Source: CAYOHP01 sp964403795 [NCBI: uncultured bacterium] (lineage in GTDB: Bacteria > Muiribacteriota > UBA6191 > CAZXTJ01). From it: 64,000 nucleotides of DNA. A program made the position numbers and the translations under genes. Where the stretch lies: positions 124,001-188,000 of the forward strand of contig CAYOHP010000001.1 in assembly GCA_964403795.1 (NCBI GenBank), given 5' to 3'. The notes beneath the pieces are model-generated. The model saw only the letters and a list, made by a program, of their open reading frames with translations, was not told where the DNA came from and did not search any database. Shown here piece by piece: positions 26,858 to 35,007 of the stretch. Each line of letters starts with the position of its first letter. Position 1 is the stretch's first letter.

Positions 26858-29031
26858 CGCTTCCTTTCCGATCCCGACTCCAGGGTCGAGACCGCGAAAC
26901 TCTTGTCCTTGACGTAGACCGGGATCCGCACGTCGGTGACGTTGGCCAGGAGGTCCCGCGCCACCACCCGGAGGAAGAAGTCGGTGCGACGGATCTCGTC
27001 GCTCCCGGAGCCTCCGTCCGGCGGGTAGTTCGCCACCCGGAACAGCACATGAGGAGCGTTCTCGAAACTGGGGGACGAGACCTTCACGGCCGTCTCGTCG
27101 GTGGAGCCGCGAGGGGCCTCTTCGACCCACCAGGCGATCCCGGGCCGACCGTTGTCCAGCTCGTTCCTGGGGACGATGTCGAGGTAGGGGGGATCGCTCT
27201 CCCCGCTGGGACGGGCCAGGGACCGGGGGTCCTCCGGCAGGATCTGGCGGGCCTCCTCGATGGGATCGGTGGAATAGGACCCCGCCATGGAGCCCGAGGG
27301 GCCTACCCGCTTCCAGCGATTGTCGCGGGCGATGACCTTGACCTCGAGTCGGGTGTTCTCGAACACGAACAGGCCCCCGAACTGCTCGGAGGTCAGGAGG
27401 GGATCGGAGAAGGCGCTGGCACTGGCCTGGCCGGGCGTGCCGGTCGGGACGAAGAGCTTCTTCAAGCCCAGGTGCTCGCCCAGGTTGTCCCGCCCTCCCA
27501 TCAGCAGCAGCTTCAGCGAGTTGGCGGTCGGTCCATTGGTCGGGTACTCCAGGTGGACCGGGTCCGGCCCGCCGGTGGCGCCGATCCGGATCGGGGCCAG
27601 CGAGCTCGGCGGTTCCGCCGGCACCGGAGGGATCAGGGGGTTGTAGTCCCGGACCTCGAGGGACATGGTGAAGGCATCGGAGGCATTCGAGGGATCGGGA
27701 TCGTCGTCCTGGATCCGGAGCACCAGGGGAGGGGTGCCGTCGCTCGGGCGCAGCGAAATGAGCACGTGGGGCGGGTCCTCGTCCTGGTCCCACCAGGGCC
27801 ACATGGATCCCTCGGAGCTCTCGCCGACCACCTCGGGGCTCCCGCTACCGTCGGTCGTGGCGGTATAGATCCGGGTCTTCCCCGGACTGCCCTCGTCCGA
27901 CATGAAGGCGACCATCTTCCCGTCGCCGTTCAGGGACGGCCACATCTGGTCGCTCCCCTTCTCGCCATCCCCGACGATCTGGGTTTCCGCCTGCGCCTGG
28001 AGGCTCCCGTCCCCGCCCCGCTGCACGGTCACCTTGTAGAGGTCGTAGTCCCCATCCCGGTCGCAGGCGAAGACCACGAAGGCGAGGTCCGGGGAGAGCA
28101 CGGGGTGGGAGACCCTGGCCCGCCCCTTTCGCAAGGCGTACTCGGTCCAGGCCGTCTCGTCGGAGGCGGTGCGATCCGGGAGAGCGAAATCTCGTTCCCC
28201 CTCGCCTTCCCAGAGCTTCTTGGCCTCGTTCTGGGCCGCCGGAAGCCTCAGGTACCAAACGTCGGTCCCGGCGTTGCGGGCATCCTCCCGCACGAACAGC
28301 AGGTACTCGCCGTTCGAGGAGACCGACGGCTGGGATCCCCGCACCTTCTTGTTCCCGGTGGCCAGCACGAAGGTCTCGGGATCCGAGGTCTTGCCGGAGA
28401 CCGCGTCCCAGGTTCGGCTCATCAGGTACCAGCCCGGAGGCGAGCCGCTCTCCGGCGCCTTGGAGAAGAACCGGGCGAAGTAGACGGTCTTCCCCTGGGG
28501 ATCGCTCACGGGGAAGGCATCCATGGCGCCCCCCGCGGTCCGGGAGGGATCGCTGGCAGGGTTGTCGGGCTTCCCGAAATGGATCTTCGTCCCTCCCCCG
28601 AGCTGGCCGGCGGCCGGGGGATGGGTCGGCTTGGCGGCGGTCGGGACCTGGGCCGGTCCCCAGGTCTCCCCCGAGGTGAAGAGGAAGCGCTTCCCGGTGA
28701 AGTCGAGACTGGCATGGAGCAGGGCGACCGTGGATCGCGACCCGTCGGTCGGCAGGGCTCCCGACTTCTCGATCCGGATCGAGCCCGATCGATCCAGCAG
28801 GTAGGATCCGTCCTGGACCTGGGCCAGTCCCTCGGCATCCAGGGAAGCTGCTGCCGGGTTGGGTGCGTACTGCTTGGTCACGATCCGGAAGTTGGTCCCC
28901 TGGAGCTCGGTCCAGGCGATCCGGCCGAGGCGGCGGGGCTGGGCAGCCAGGGGAATGGTCCAGATCGCGAGCAACAGGGCACACCGGATCGCCGCGCCGC
29001 GACACCGGGCATGGCCGAGGGAAGGGCTCAC
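26854..29031 (-). CDS. Exported TolB/PD40-type beta-propeller protein
   Basis: A 725-residue protein with a signal peptide (AIRCALLLAIWTIPLAAQ). Several repeats match the PD40/TolB propeller pattern: SQPSVSSNGEYLLFVRED, SHPVLSPDLAFVVFACDRDG with YDLYKVTV, and MWPSLNGDGKMVAFMSDEG with RIYTAT. The C-terminal third is an extracellular-type beta region (FRVANYPPDGGSGSDE, FFLRVVARDLLANVTDV). It may sense or bind a surface ligand, but this is inference. A GTG at 29031 is chosen because it directly begins the signal peptide; TTG at 29127 would add 32 residues that do not look like protein. It is coupled by ATGA to the next exported protein. Confidence 0.75.
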   Translation of the reverse strand: MSPSLGHARCRGAAIRCALLLAIWTIPLAAQPRRLGRIAWTELQGTNFRIVTKQYAPNPAAASLDAEGLAQVQDGSYLLDRSGSIRIEKSGALPTDGSRSTVALLHASLDFTGKRFLFTSGETWGPAQVPTAAKPTHPPAAGQLGGGTKIHFGKPDNPASDPSRTAGGAMDAFPVSDPQGKTVYFARFFSKAPESGSPPGWYLMSRTWDAVSGKTSDPETFVLATGNKKVRGSQPSVSSNGEYLLFVREDARNAGTDVWYLRLPAAQNEAKKLWEGEGERDFALPDRTASDETAWTEYALRKGRARVSHPVLSPDLAFVVFACDRDGDYDLYKVTVQRGGDGSLQAQAETQIVGDGEKGSDQMWPSLNGDGKMVAFMSDEGSPGKTRIYTATTDGSGSPEVVGESSEGSMWPWWDQDEDPPHVLISLRPSDGTPPLVLRIQDDDPDPSNASDAFTMSLEVRDYNPLIPPVPAEPPSSLAPIRIGATGGPDPVHLEYPTNGPTANSLKLLLMGGRDNLGEHLGLKKLFVPTGTPGQASASAFSDPLLTSEQFGGLFVFENTRLEVKVIARDNRWKRVGPSGSMAGSYSTDPIEEARQILPEDPRSLARPSGESDPPYLDIVPRNELDNGRPGIAWWVEEAPRGSTDETAVKVSSPSFENAPHVLFRVANYPPDGGSGSDEIRRTDFFLRVVARDLLANVTDVRIPVYVKDKSFAVSTLESGSERKR

Positions 29032-29178
29032 TTCTCCCCAACCGTAGCACAAGGGTCGGAGCCCGGAAGGCAGCCCGAGGACGGGTCGTCCGACCGCGGC
29101 CCCATCCTCCCGGGTCCCCACATCCAACTCCTCCCGGATAGGGAGACGACCCCGGCGCCCTCCAGGATGGAACAGGGA

Positions 29179-29206
29179 TTGACACCGGCCGGGACGTTCC
29201 TAGGAT
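29179..29206 (+). promoter_or_regulatory. Strong candidate leaderless promoter of the metalloprotease gene
   Basis: A consensus TTGACA (29179-29184), a 16-base spacer and TAGGAT (29201-29206), followed by seven bases and the ATG at 29214. The -10 box overlaps an earlier in-frame ATG at 29205, which therefore should not be the start. Confidence 0.65.
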
Positions 29207-29213
29207 GCCTCGC

Positions 29214-30743
29214 ATGCACGGCTCTCCCCGGTCTGCTCCGATTCGCGTCCGAGTCCGGTCCCTGGCGCTCCTGGTCGGGGTCGGTGTCGGTGTCACCCTC
29301 TCGGGGCTCCAGGCGGCCCCGCTCTCCCAGGACGGCCTGGTCTTCGTAGTGCGCTCGGGAGCGGGCTCCTCGGGCCAGCCGCTCTACACGGTCGCCGACT
29401 CCTCGGATCCCACCATGAAGCGGATCTGGGACCGGGTCGCCTCCGACCCCGAGGTGAAGCGGGCCACCCAGACCTACAACCAGATCCAGCAGGACCGCAA
29501 GGAGGCGATCCGGGCCGAGCTCTCGGCCGACGGCAGCTTCTCGGAGGCCGACGCCCGGGTGATCGCCGGGCTCCCGGGTCCCCATCCCGTGTTCGTCGAG
29601 ATCAAGGCCGGTACCGGGGGCGCCTACAACGACTGGAAGTCCGTGTTCGCGCTCCGCGGGCCCAACGGTACGGTCTCCACCGTCACCGCCCCCAGGATCG
29701 TCTTCCAGGCCAACGATCCGGTGATCGAGAGCAGCGACCGGGAGCTCTTCCCCCACACCCTGGTCCACGAGATCGCCCACGGCTTCCATGCCCAGCTGGT
29801 CGGTCCCGGGAATACGCCTTCCACCCCCTGGCTGTCGCGGCCCCACTCCGGGAACACCACCAGCGACGGGACCCTGGCCCTGATCGAGGGCTATGCCGAG
29901 TTCGTGGCGGCCCATCTGACCGACCGGCACACCATCGCCAACGACCCCCAGAACGCCTTGGCCCGCAATCTCTACGCCTACGAACCGAGCGGGGCCCTGA
30001 AGTCGGCGGAGGCCCTCTGGGCCACCGAAGGCTGGGCGGCAACCGTCATGCTCGAGCTCGCCGGCCCCTCGGGCATCCAGGACGGGTTCGGGAAGATCAA
30101 CCGGACCATGGCAGCCACCAATCCCTCGAGCTTCCGGGAACTGATCGAAGACCTCCAGGAGCGCCACCCGGGGGACCGGGCCGCCATCCGCTCGGTCCTC
30201 GCCAAGGCCTCCCACGACCAGATCTACCGGGGAGAATCCGGAGGCCAGGGGGGCTCGGGCGACCCCACGGACTGGACCTACGACCAGGAGCCCGAGGGGA
30301 AAGGCAAGTTCGGGACCGGACGGATCGCCGCCACCGTCATCGGCGGCGTCCTTGGTGCGGTCTTCGGGGTGAGCTTCGGACCGGTCGGGATCGTGCTCGC
30401 GGGTGCCGCCGGTGCCGGACTCGGAGCCCTGCTCGGCAAGATGCTCTTCGGGGACGACGACCGGGCCAGCTTCGACTTCGGAGCCTGGAACCCCTTGGCT
30501 CCCCAGGGAACCGTCGAGATCGGTGGCCACGACCACTCCCTCTGCGGCCACGACCACTCCCGGGGAGGTGCCGGCCCGACCGACCCGGAGCAGGCCGCCC
30601 GCGACCTGGCCGATGCCTACCGTCGCTATCGCCGGCTCCTCTCCGAGGAGGACCCGGGCGCCGCCGGCGAGGCCGATGCGGCCCGCTCGGACTACGAGGC
30701 GGCGCTGGATCGTTACCGCTCCGCCCTCTCGGCCGACCGCTGA
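29214..30743 (+). CDS. Exported gluzincin-type metalloprotease with membrane segment
   Basis: A 509-residue protein with an N-terminal membrane/signal helix (LALLVGVGVGVTLSGLQAA) and a zinc protease site HTLVHEIAHGFHAQL. ALIEGYAEFVAAHL downstream supplies the third ligand, a glutamate. Residues about 365-410 form a glycine-rich hydrophobic hairpin (IAATVIGGVLGAVFGVSFGPVGIVLAG) resembling glycine-zipper segments. The tail has a His-rich repeat, GHDHSLCGHDHSRGG, probably metal-binding, then a helix. The ATG at 29214 is used because the predicted -10 box covers the ATG at 29205. A hairpin lies beyond the stop. The substrate is unknown. Confidence 0.82.
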   Translation: MHGSPRSAPIRVRVRSLALLVGVGVGVTLSGLQAAPLSQDGLVFVVRSGAGSSGQPLYTVADSSDPTMKRIWDRVASDPEVKRATQTYNQIQQDRKEAIRAELSADGSFSEADARVIAGLPGPHPVFVEIKAGTGGAYNDWKSVFALRGPNGTVSTVTAPRIVFQANDPVIESSDRELFPHTLVHEIAHGFHAQLVGPGNTPSTPWLSRPHSGNTTSDGTLALIEGYAEFVAAHLTDRHTIANDPQNALARNLYAYEPSGALKSAEALWATEGWAATVMLELAGPSGIQDGFGKINRTMAATNPSSFRELIEDLQERHPGDRAAIRSVLAKASHDQIYRGESGGQGGSGDPTDWTYDQEPEGKGKFGTGRIAATVIGGVLGAVFGVSFGPVGIVLAGAAGAGLGALLGKMLFGDDDRASFDFGAWNPLAPQGTVEIGGHDHSLCGHDHSRGGAGPTDPEQAARDLADAYRRYRRLLSEEDPGAAGEADAARSDYEAALDRYRSALSADR

Positions 30744-30778
30744 CCTGAGGGTCGGTACGCCGGGAAACGGTCCACGGT

Positions 30779-30795
30779 CCCTCAGAGCCTGAGGG
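30779..30795. terminator. Short GC hairpin between convergent genes
   Basis: CCCTCAG pairs with CTGAGGG around a three-base loop. A third copy of CTGAGGG at 30745-30751 could form a competing stem. It lies between the protease gene and the RseC-like gene. Confidence 0.4.
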
Positions 30796-30796
30796 C

Positions 30797-31258
30797 TCAG
30801 ACCTCGAGCCGCTGGGTCTGGATCTCGGCGATCACCGGGACCACGGTCCCGCTCCGCTCGAGCCCTCCGTCGATCAGCTTCGACACCGGGAGCGCGACCA
30901 CCAGGGAGACCAGGAGGCCGAGCGCTCCCAAGCCCTGGGATCCCAGGTCCGAGAACCCGAGGAAGGTCCCGAGCCCCGACCCCATGACCAGGCCCAGGAT
31001 CATGAACGCCAGGGGGACCCCGTAGACCAGGCCGGCCGCCACCAGGACCTGGTAGCCCTCCAGCCGCACGATCACCTGGTCCCCGCACTTGGCGCCGGCC
31101 CGGTTCACGGCCCGGATCTCGACCCCGCAGCGGTCCTTCTCCTGGTCGGAGCACTCGTCGGGATCGGGGCAGAGCATGCAGATGCTGTGGCGGATGCGGA
31201 GGACCCTGGCGTAGTCGCCCTCCACGCTCAGGACCGTCGCCGGTTCGCCGCCCGTCAT
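30797..31258 (-). CDS. RseC/MucC-family membrane protein
   Basis: A 153-residue protein matching the RseC layout: an N-terminal soluble part with a cysteine cluster (CMLCPDPDECSDQEKDRCG), then KCGDQVIVRLEGYQVL leading into two membrane helices (LVAAGLVYGVPLAFMILGLVM and GALGLLVSLVVALPVSKL). RseC proteins are linked to SoxR reduction (Rsx/Rnf complexes) and to RseB/sigma-E regulation in Proteobacteria. Neither system is visible here, so the partner is unknown. It is the last of three genes in the same direction, 36 bases after the PRC-barrel gene. Confidence 0.8.
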   Translation of the reverse strand: MTGGEPATVLSVEGDYARVLRIRHSICMLCPDPDECSDQEKDRCGVEIRAVNRAGAKCGDQVIVRLEGYQVLVAAGLVYGVPLAFMILGLVMGSGLGTFLGFSDLGSQGLGALGLLVSLVVALPVSKLIDGGLERSGTVVPVIAEIQTQRLEV

Positions 31259-31294
31259 GCCCAGGAGGTTACCACCCGGTCGGAGCCCGAGGCT

Positions 31295-32662
31295 TCAGCG
31301 GGCCCGGCCGCCGGTCTGGGAGGCCGCCAGGAAGAGCAGGGTCATCATCTCGTGTTCCCTGGCCTTGGCCACGCTGTCCTCCCGGATCGTCTCGCCCTTC
31401 TTCACGATCAACTCCCCGGTGGGGGTACGCAGATCGCGGGAGGACACCTTGCCGAGCACGAACTTCACCAGCCGCTCGTCGGCATCCCCACCGGCGGAAG
31501 CCGCGGCTCCCATGCTCGGGGGAGGCGGAGGCATGCGGCCGGACCCGGGTGCGACAGGAGGCGGCAGGTGTTCCGGGGGAGGCGGCTGGGGAGGAGGCGC
31601 CGGGACCGCGCGAGGTGCGGGTTCGGGCTCTTCCTGCGGCTCCTCGGGTGGGGGCTCCGGCTCCTTCCCCGGAGGCGCCGAGTCCGAATAGGTCCGGAGC
31701 ACCATGTCGTCCAGGGCACTGAGACGATCGATGGGTGCCCCTCCCCGCGGCGAGGAGTCCCGGAGACCGTCGGGATCCGAGTCCTCCGGCTCGGTCCGGG
31801 GTGGCGGAGGTGGAGGGGGCGTCGGGAGAGACGAGGCGCGCAGTGGTGGGATCGAGATCCCTTCCATGGGTTCCTCCCGACCTCCCGTTTCCGGCACCAC
31901 CATGGGCTCCGGGGGAGGGCTGGACGGGACCGCGGCGGGAGGCGGGAACGGTTCCGGGGGGCGCTGCGGTCTCGCCGGGGGAGGAGGCACCGACCGCGAA
32001 GCCGGCGGAGCCGGATCCGGACGTGCCGGCGGGGGGCGAGGCACGGCCCGGGGAGGCGGCCGGGGTGGTGCGGAGGGAGGAGCGGAGGCCGTCGGCATGG
32101 CCTCCGCAGGACGCGGCCGGGCCCGGGAGAGACTGGCCCGGAGTTCCAGACCCGGGTCTTCCTCCTCGACCAGGTAGCCGTTCAGGTCATTGGGGACCAG
32201 GATGAGGTCCTGGCCGATCACGACATGGTCCCCGTGGAGCAGGACTCCCCGCACCCGGTCGGCGAAGAGCACCTCGCTGAAGACCTCGAACGCCACCAGG
32301 GCGGTGCCCCGGGAGACGTCGAAGTAGGGTTCCACCAGGTAGCCGAGGCGGCGTCCCTGGGCGGTGTAGATCCCGGTCCGGTAGACCTGGGTCTCCCGGC
32401 GGATCATGTCGACCAGCCGCTGCTGCTCGCCGGCCTGGGCCGACGAGACATCCCCTCGGACCATGATCGCATCCTCGCCGATCGACTCGATCTGGTCGCC
32501 GGCCACCAGGCGTTCGCCTTCGCCCCGCGTCGAGGCGTCGACGACCAGGCCACCGAGCACGCCATGATCCAGGTCCGCGACCACCCGGCGGACGCGCCCC
32601 ATGACCGACCCCGTCTCCAGGGAGATCACCAGCCGACCGTGATAGGCGCTCGCCCGCTTCAC
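31295..32662 (-). CDS. PRC-barrel protein with long proline-rich linker
   Basis: A 455-residue protein. Two PRC-barrel-like units fill the first 165 residues (GVLGGLVVDASTRGEGE with AIMVRGDV, and RRLGYLVEPYFDVSRGTALV with GVLLHGDHVV). Residues about 190-385 are strongly proline-rich with runs of up to eight prolines, and so disordered or polyproline-helical. A compact C-terminal domain follows (FVLGKVSSRDLRTPTGELIV, then KKGETIREDSVAKAREHEM). No membrane segment is visible. The tripartite design suggests a tether or scaffold. It lies 37 bases after the heparinase-like gene on the same strand. Function not established. Confidence 0.75.
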   Translation of the reverse strand: MKRASAYHGRLVISLETGSVMGRVRRVVADLDHGVLGGLVVDASTRGEGERLVAGDQIESIGEDAIMVRGDVSSAQAGEQQRLVDMIRRETQVYRTGIYTAQGRRLGYLVEPYFDVSRGTALVAFEVFSEVLFADRVRGVLLHGDHVVIGQDLILVPNDLNGYLVEEEDPGLELRASLSRARPRPAEAMPTASAPPSAPPRPPPRAVPRPPPARPDPAPPASRSVPPPPARPQRPPEPFPPPAAVPSSPPPEPMVVPETGGREEPMEGISIPPLRASSLPTPPPPPPPRTEPEDSDPDGLRDSSPRGGAPIDRLSALDDMVLRTYSDSAPPGKEPEPPPEEPQEEPEPAPRAVPAPPPQPPPPEHLPPPVAPGSGRMPPPPPSMGAAASAGGDADERLVKFVLGKVSSRDLRTPTGELIVKKGETIREDSVAKAREHEMMTLLFLAASQTGGRAR

Positions 32663-32699
32663 GCCACCCGCCTCCTCGCGGACACCGATCGCATGGTCG

Positions 32700-34721
32700 T
32701 CATGTCGGGAAGATCGCGGTCCTCACCTTGATGGGGAGCCGGGCACTCACGAAGGCCCGCAGGACCCAACAGGCTTCGACCCCTCCGAGGTCGCGAGCAT
32801 ACCAGCCCAGGAGCGGGCGCTCGTGGCCACGGGTGGCGGCGACCTCCAGGCTCGTCTCCGAGGAGAACCGGAAGCAGAGGGTCGTGTCGCCGCACGCCAC
32901 CTGGTAGATGTCCCTGAGCTTCAGGATGGCGGGAATCCCGGGATCGAAGTGGAAGAGGAGCTCGAAGTCGACGGGGCCCGGGGCCTCCCCGAAGACCTCG
33001 TCCTCGATGGCCAGGTGCAGCGAGTTCCCGTGGTCCCGGGTGATGGTCCGCCGGTGCATCACGGCCCGGCTGGTCTCCCCGAAACCGTCATGCGCGGCGG
33101 TCGCCATGAGCAGGCGCCCGGAGGAGTCGACCGCGTAACCCCGGTCCAGAGGCCGGGCCAGGCGGTCCCACCTCCCGGACGGACCGGGCCAGGAACTCGA
33201 CCTCCAGTCCAGGCGCACGGTGCTGTGGGCACCGGTGCCCCTCAGGTACTCGCGGATCCCCTCGGGACGGTCGACCAGCGTGTCGCCGGGATCCACGATC
33301 ACCGGCCGCGCTCCGACCGTGAGGGTCACCGAGAGGAGATCGGCATGGCAACCGATCCCCTCGGGCTCGCGGCCGTGGCTGCCGGCATCGAACCCGAGGA
33401 CCAGACGGGGGCCCTGGCTGGACCTGAAGAAGTAGCGCCCGCCCTCGGGGAAGGCCTCGGCAGCCAGGAGCGGTTCGACCAGGGTCGTCCCGGTCCACTT
33501 CTCCCAGCGGCTGCCCGAGTCGCGGTCCCCCGCCAGGAGCAGGCTCTGGGCATCGAGGGTTCCCGCCAGGCGGGCGAGATCGGGACGGTCGAACACCAGT
33601 GCGGCCGCCGCCAGCACGCTGCGCGCCCTTCCGCCTTCCCCCAGGGGGAGCAGCACCGAGAACCCCGCTTCGCAGGATCCGGTGCGCCCGGAGGTCTCGC
33701 ATCCCAGCCGCGAGGCGGCGAGGTACTCGGCGACGCGCTCGATCCGGGCGCGAGCGGCCGGGGACAGTTCCAGACCGGACCGGTCCGCGACCCGGATCGC
33801 CAGGAGCATGGCCTCGAACTGGGCGAACTCCGCGTCCGCATCCTGGATCCGGCCCACCCCGTCCTGGAAGGTGCCCCGATCGACGCTCCGTTCGAATCCC
33901 TCCTGGGCCGAGATCCGCCACTCCTCGGAAGCCTCGAACCACGGGAGTCCGGCCGAGACGGCGAACTGGACGGCCCACCCCGAGGTCGCGGCGAACGAAC
34001 CGGGAACCGCCTCGGGCAGCCGCTCGGCGAGGAAGCACTGGTGGCGATGGATGGCGACCGCCAGCAGGCTCTCGAACCGACGCTCGGCTTCGCCCGGTCC
34101 GAGCAGGGTCAGGACCCAGACCAGGGAAGCGAGCCGCAGCGCGACATCCTCGGTGCGGAGCCAGTGGATCGCGCACCCCGGCTGCACCGTCGCCAGGAAG
34201 CCGGCCACCAGATCCATGGCTCGCTGCCCTTCCTCCGGCCTCCCCTCGATCCGGGACCTGGCGGCCAGCAGGGTGGCAGCCTGCAGTCTCCCGGCTTCCC
34301 GCAGGGCTCGCAGGGGGCCTTCCTCGGCAGGGAGGGGGGCGAGGATGCGGAGGACGCCGGCGACACCGAAGTCGGGGCCTGCCTCCGGTCCCCGGGTCCA
34401 GGGGAAATCCGCCCCCGGGCTCGGCAACTCGAAGCCCAGGAGCTTGCCGGCCAAGACCGCATCGGCCCTCGGGTCGGTGCCTGCCACCTGGAGGAGGCTC
34501 CGGACCCAGGGAAGCCCCAGGATCTCCGGTCGATGGCACCAGATCGGTTCCACCACCTTGGCCGACTGCCCGGCCCATTCCGAACGGCGACCGCGCAGCC
34601 ACTCCAGGTTGCGTTCCCGACGCTGTCCGAGCCAGGTCCGGACCAGTCCCGGGAGGGCTTGCCATCCGACGGCCTCGCCCCGACGGAGCAGATCGTCGTA
34701 GATGCCTTCCCACCATGACAT
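32700..34721 (-). CDS. Heparinase II/III-like protein
   Basis: A 673-residue protein resembling heparinase II/III-type polysaccharide lyases: a helical (alpha/alpha toroid) N-terminal half (QCFLAERLPEAVPGSFAATSG, ERVAEYLAASRLG), then a beta-sandwich part with SVTLTVGARPVIVDPGDTLV and LRGTGAHSTVRLDWRSS. These are the lyase-family segments that carry catalytic-site residues. No signal peptide is visible, which is unusual, so cytoplasmic action or a misplaced start is possible. Related proteins act on uronic-acid polymers or in exopolysaccharide synthesis clusters. It diverges from the TPR regulator across a 286-base gap. Confidence 0.8.
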   Translation of the reverse strand: MSWWEGIYDDLLRRGEAVGWQALPGLVRTWLGQRRERNLEWLRGRRSEWAGQSAKVVEPIWCHRPEILGLPWVRSLLQVAGTDPRADAVLAGKLLGFELPSPGADFPWTRGPEAGPDFGVAGVLRILAPLPAEEGPLRALREAGRLQAATLLAARSRIEGRPEEGQRAMDLVAGFLATVQPGCAIHWLRTEDVALRLASLVWVLTLLGPGEAERRFESLLAVAIHRHQCFLAERLPEAVPGSFAATSGWAVQFAVSAGLPWFEASEEWRISAQEGFERSVDRGTFQDGVGRIQDADAEFAQFEAMLLAIRVADRSGLELSPAARARIERVAEYLAASRLGCETSGRTGSCEAGFSVLLPLGEGGRARSVLAAAALVFDRPDLARLAGTLDAQSLLLAGDRDSGSRWEKWTGTTLVEPLLAAEAFPEGGRYFFRSSQGPRLVLGFDAGSHGREPEGIGCHADLLSVTLTVGARPVIVDPGDTLVDRPEGIREYLRGTGAHSTVRLDWRSSSWPGPSGRWDRLARPLDRGYAVDSSGRLLMATAAHDGFGETSRAVMHRRTITRDHGNSLHLAIEDEVFGEAPGPVDFELLFHFDPGIPAILKLRDIYQVACGDTTLCFRFSSETSLEVAATRGHERPLLGWYARDLGGVEACWVLRAFVSARLPIKVRTAIFPT

Positions 34722-35007
34722 CCCGGACGCCTCCCGACCGTGCCCCTGCCCCTGATCCCGGGACCGAACCGTAGCGCAGCACGCCAGCGCCTGCCCCGGC
34801 CACGATCTGCGGCATCCCGAGAGGGATTCACGCCTCATCGCGGACAGATCCGAGCCGTTGCGTCCACCAAGTGTGCGCAGCCGGGCGCAACGCCTGTGGC
34901 GCCGTTCGCTCCAAGGTTCCCCGCCCCGAACGGCTCGCCGGGACGGGCCTTCCAACTTCCCCGATTCCGGCCTGTCTCGTGCTTCCGGGAGGCACGGAGG
35001 TCCACCC

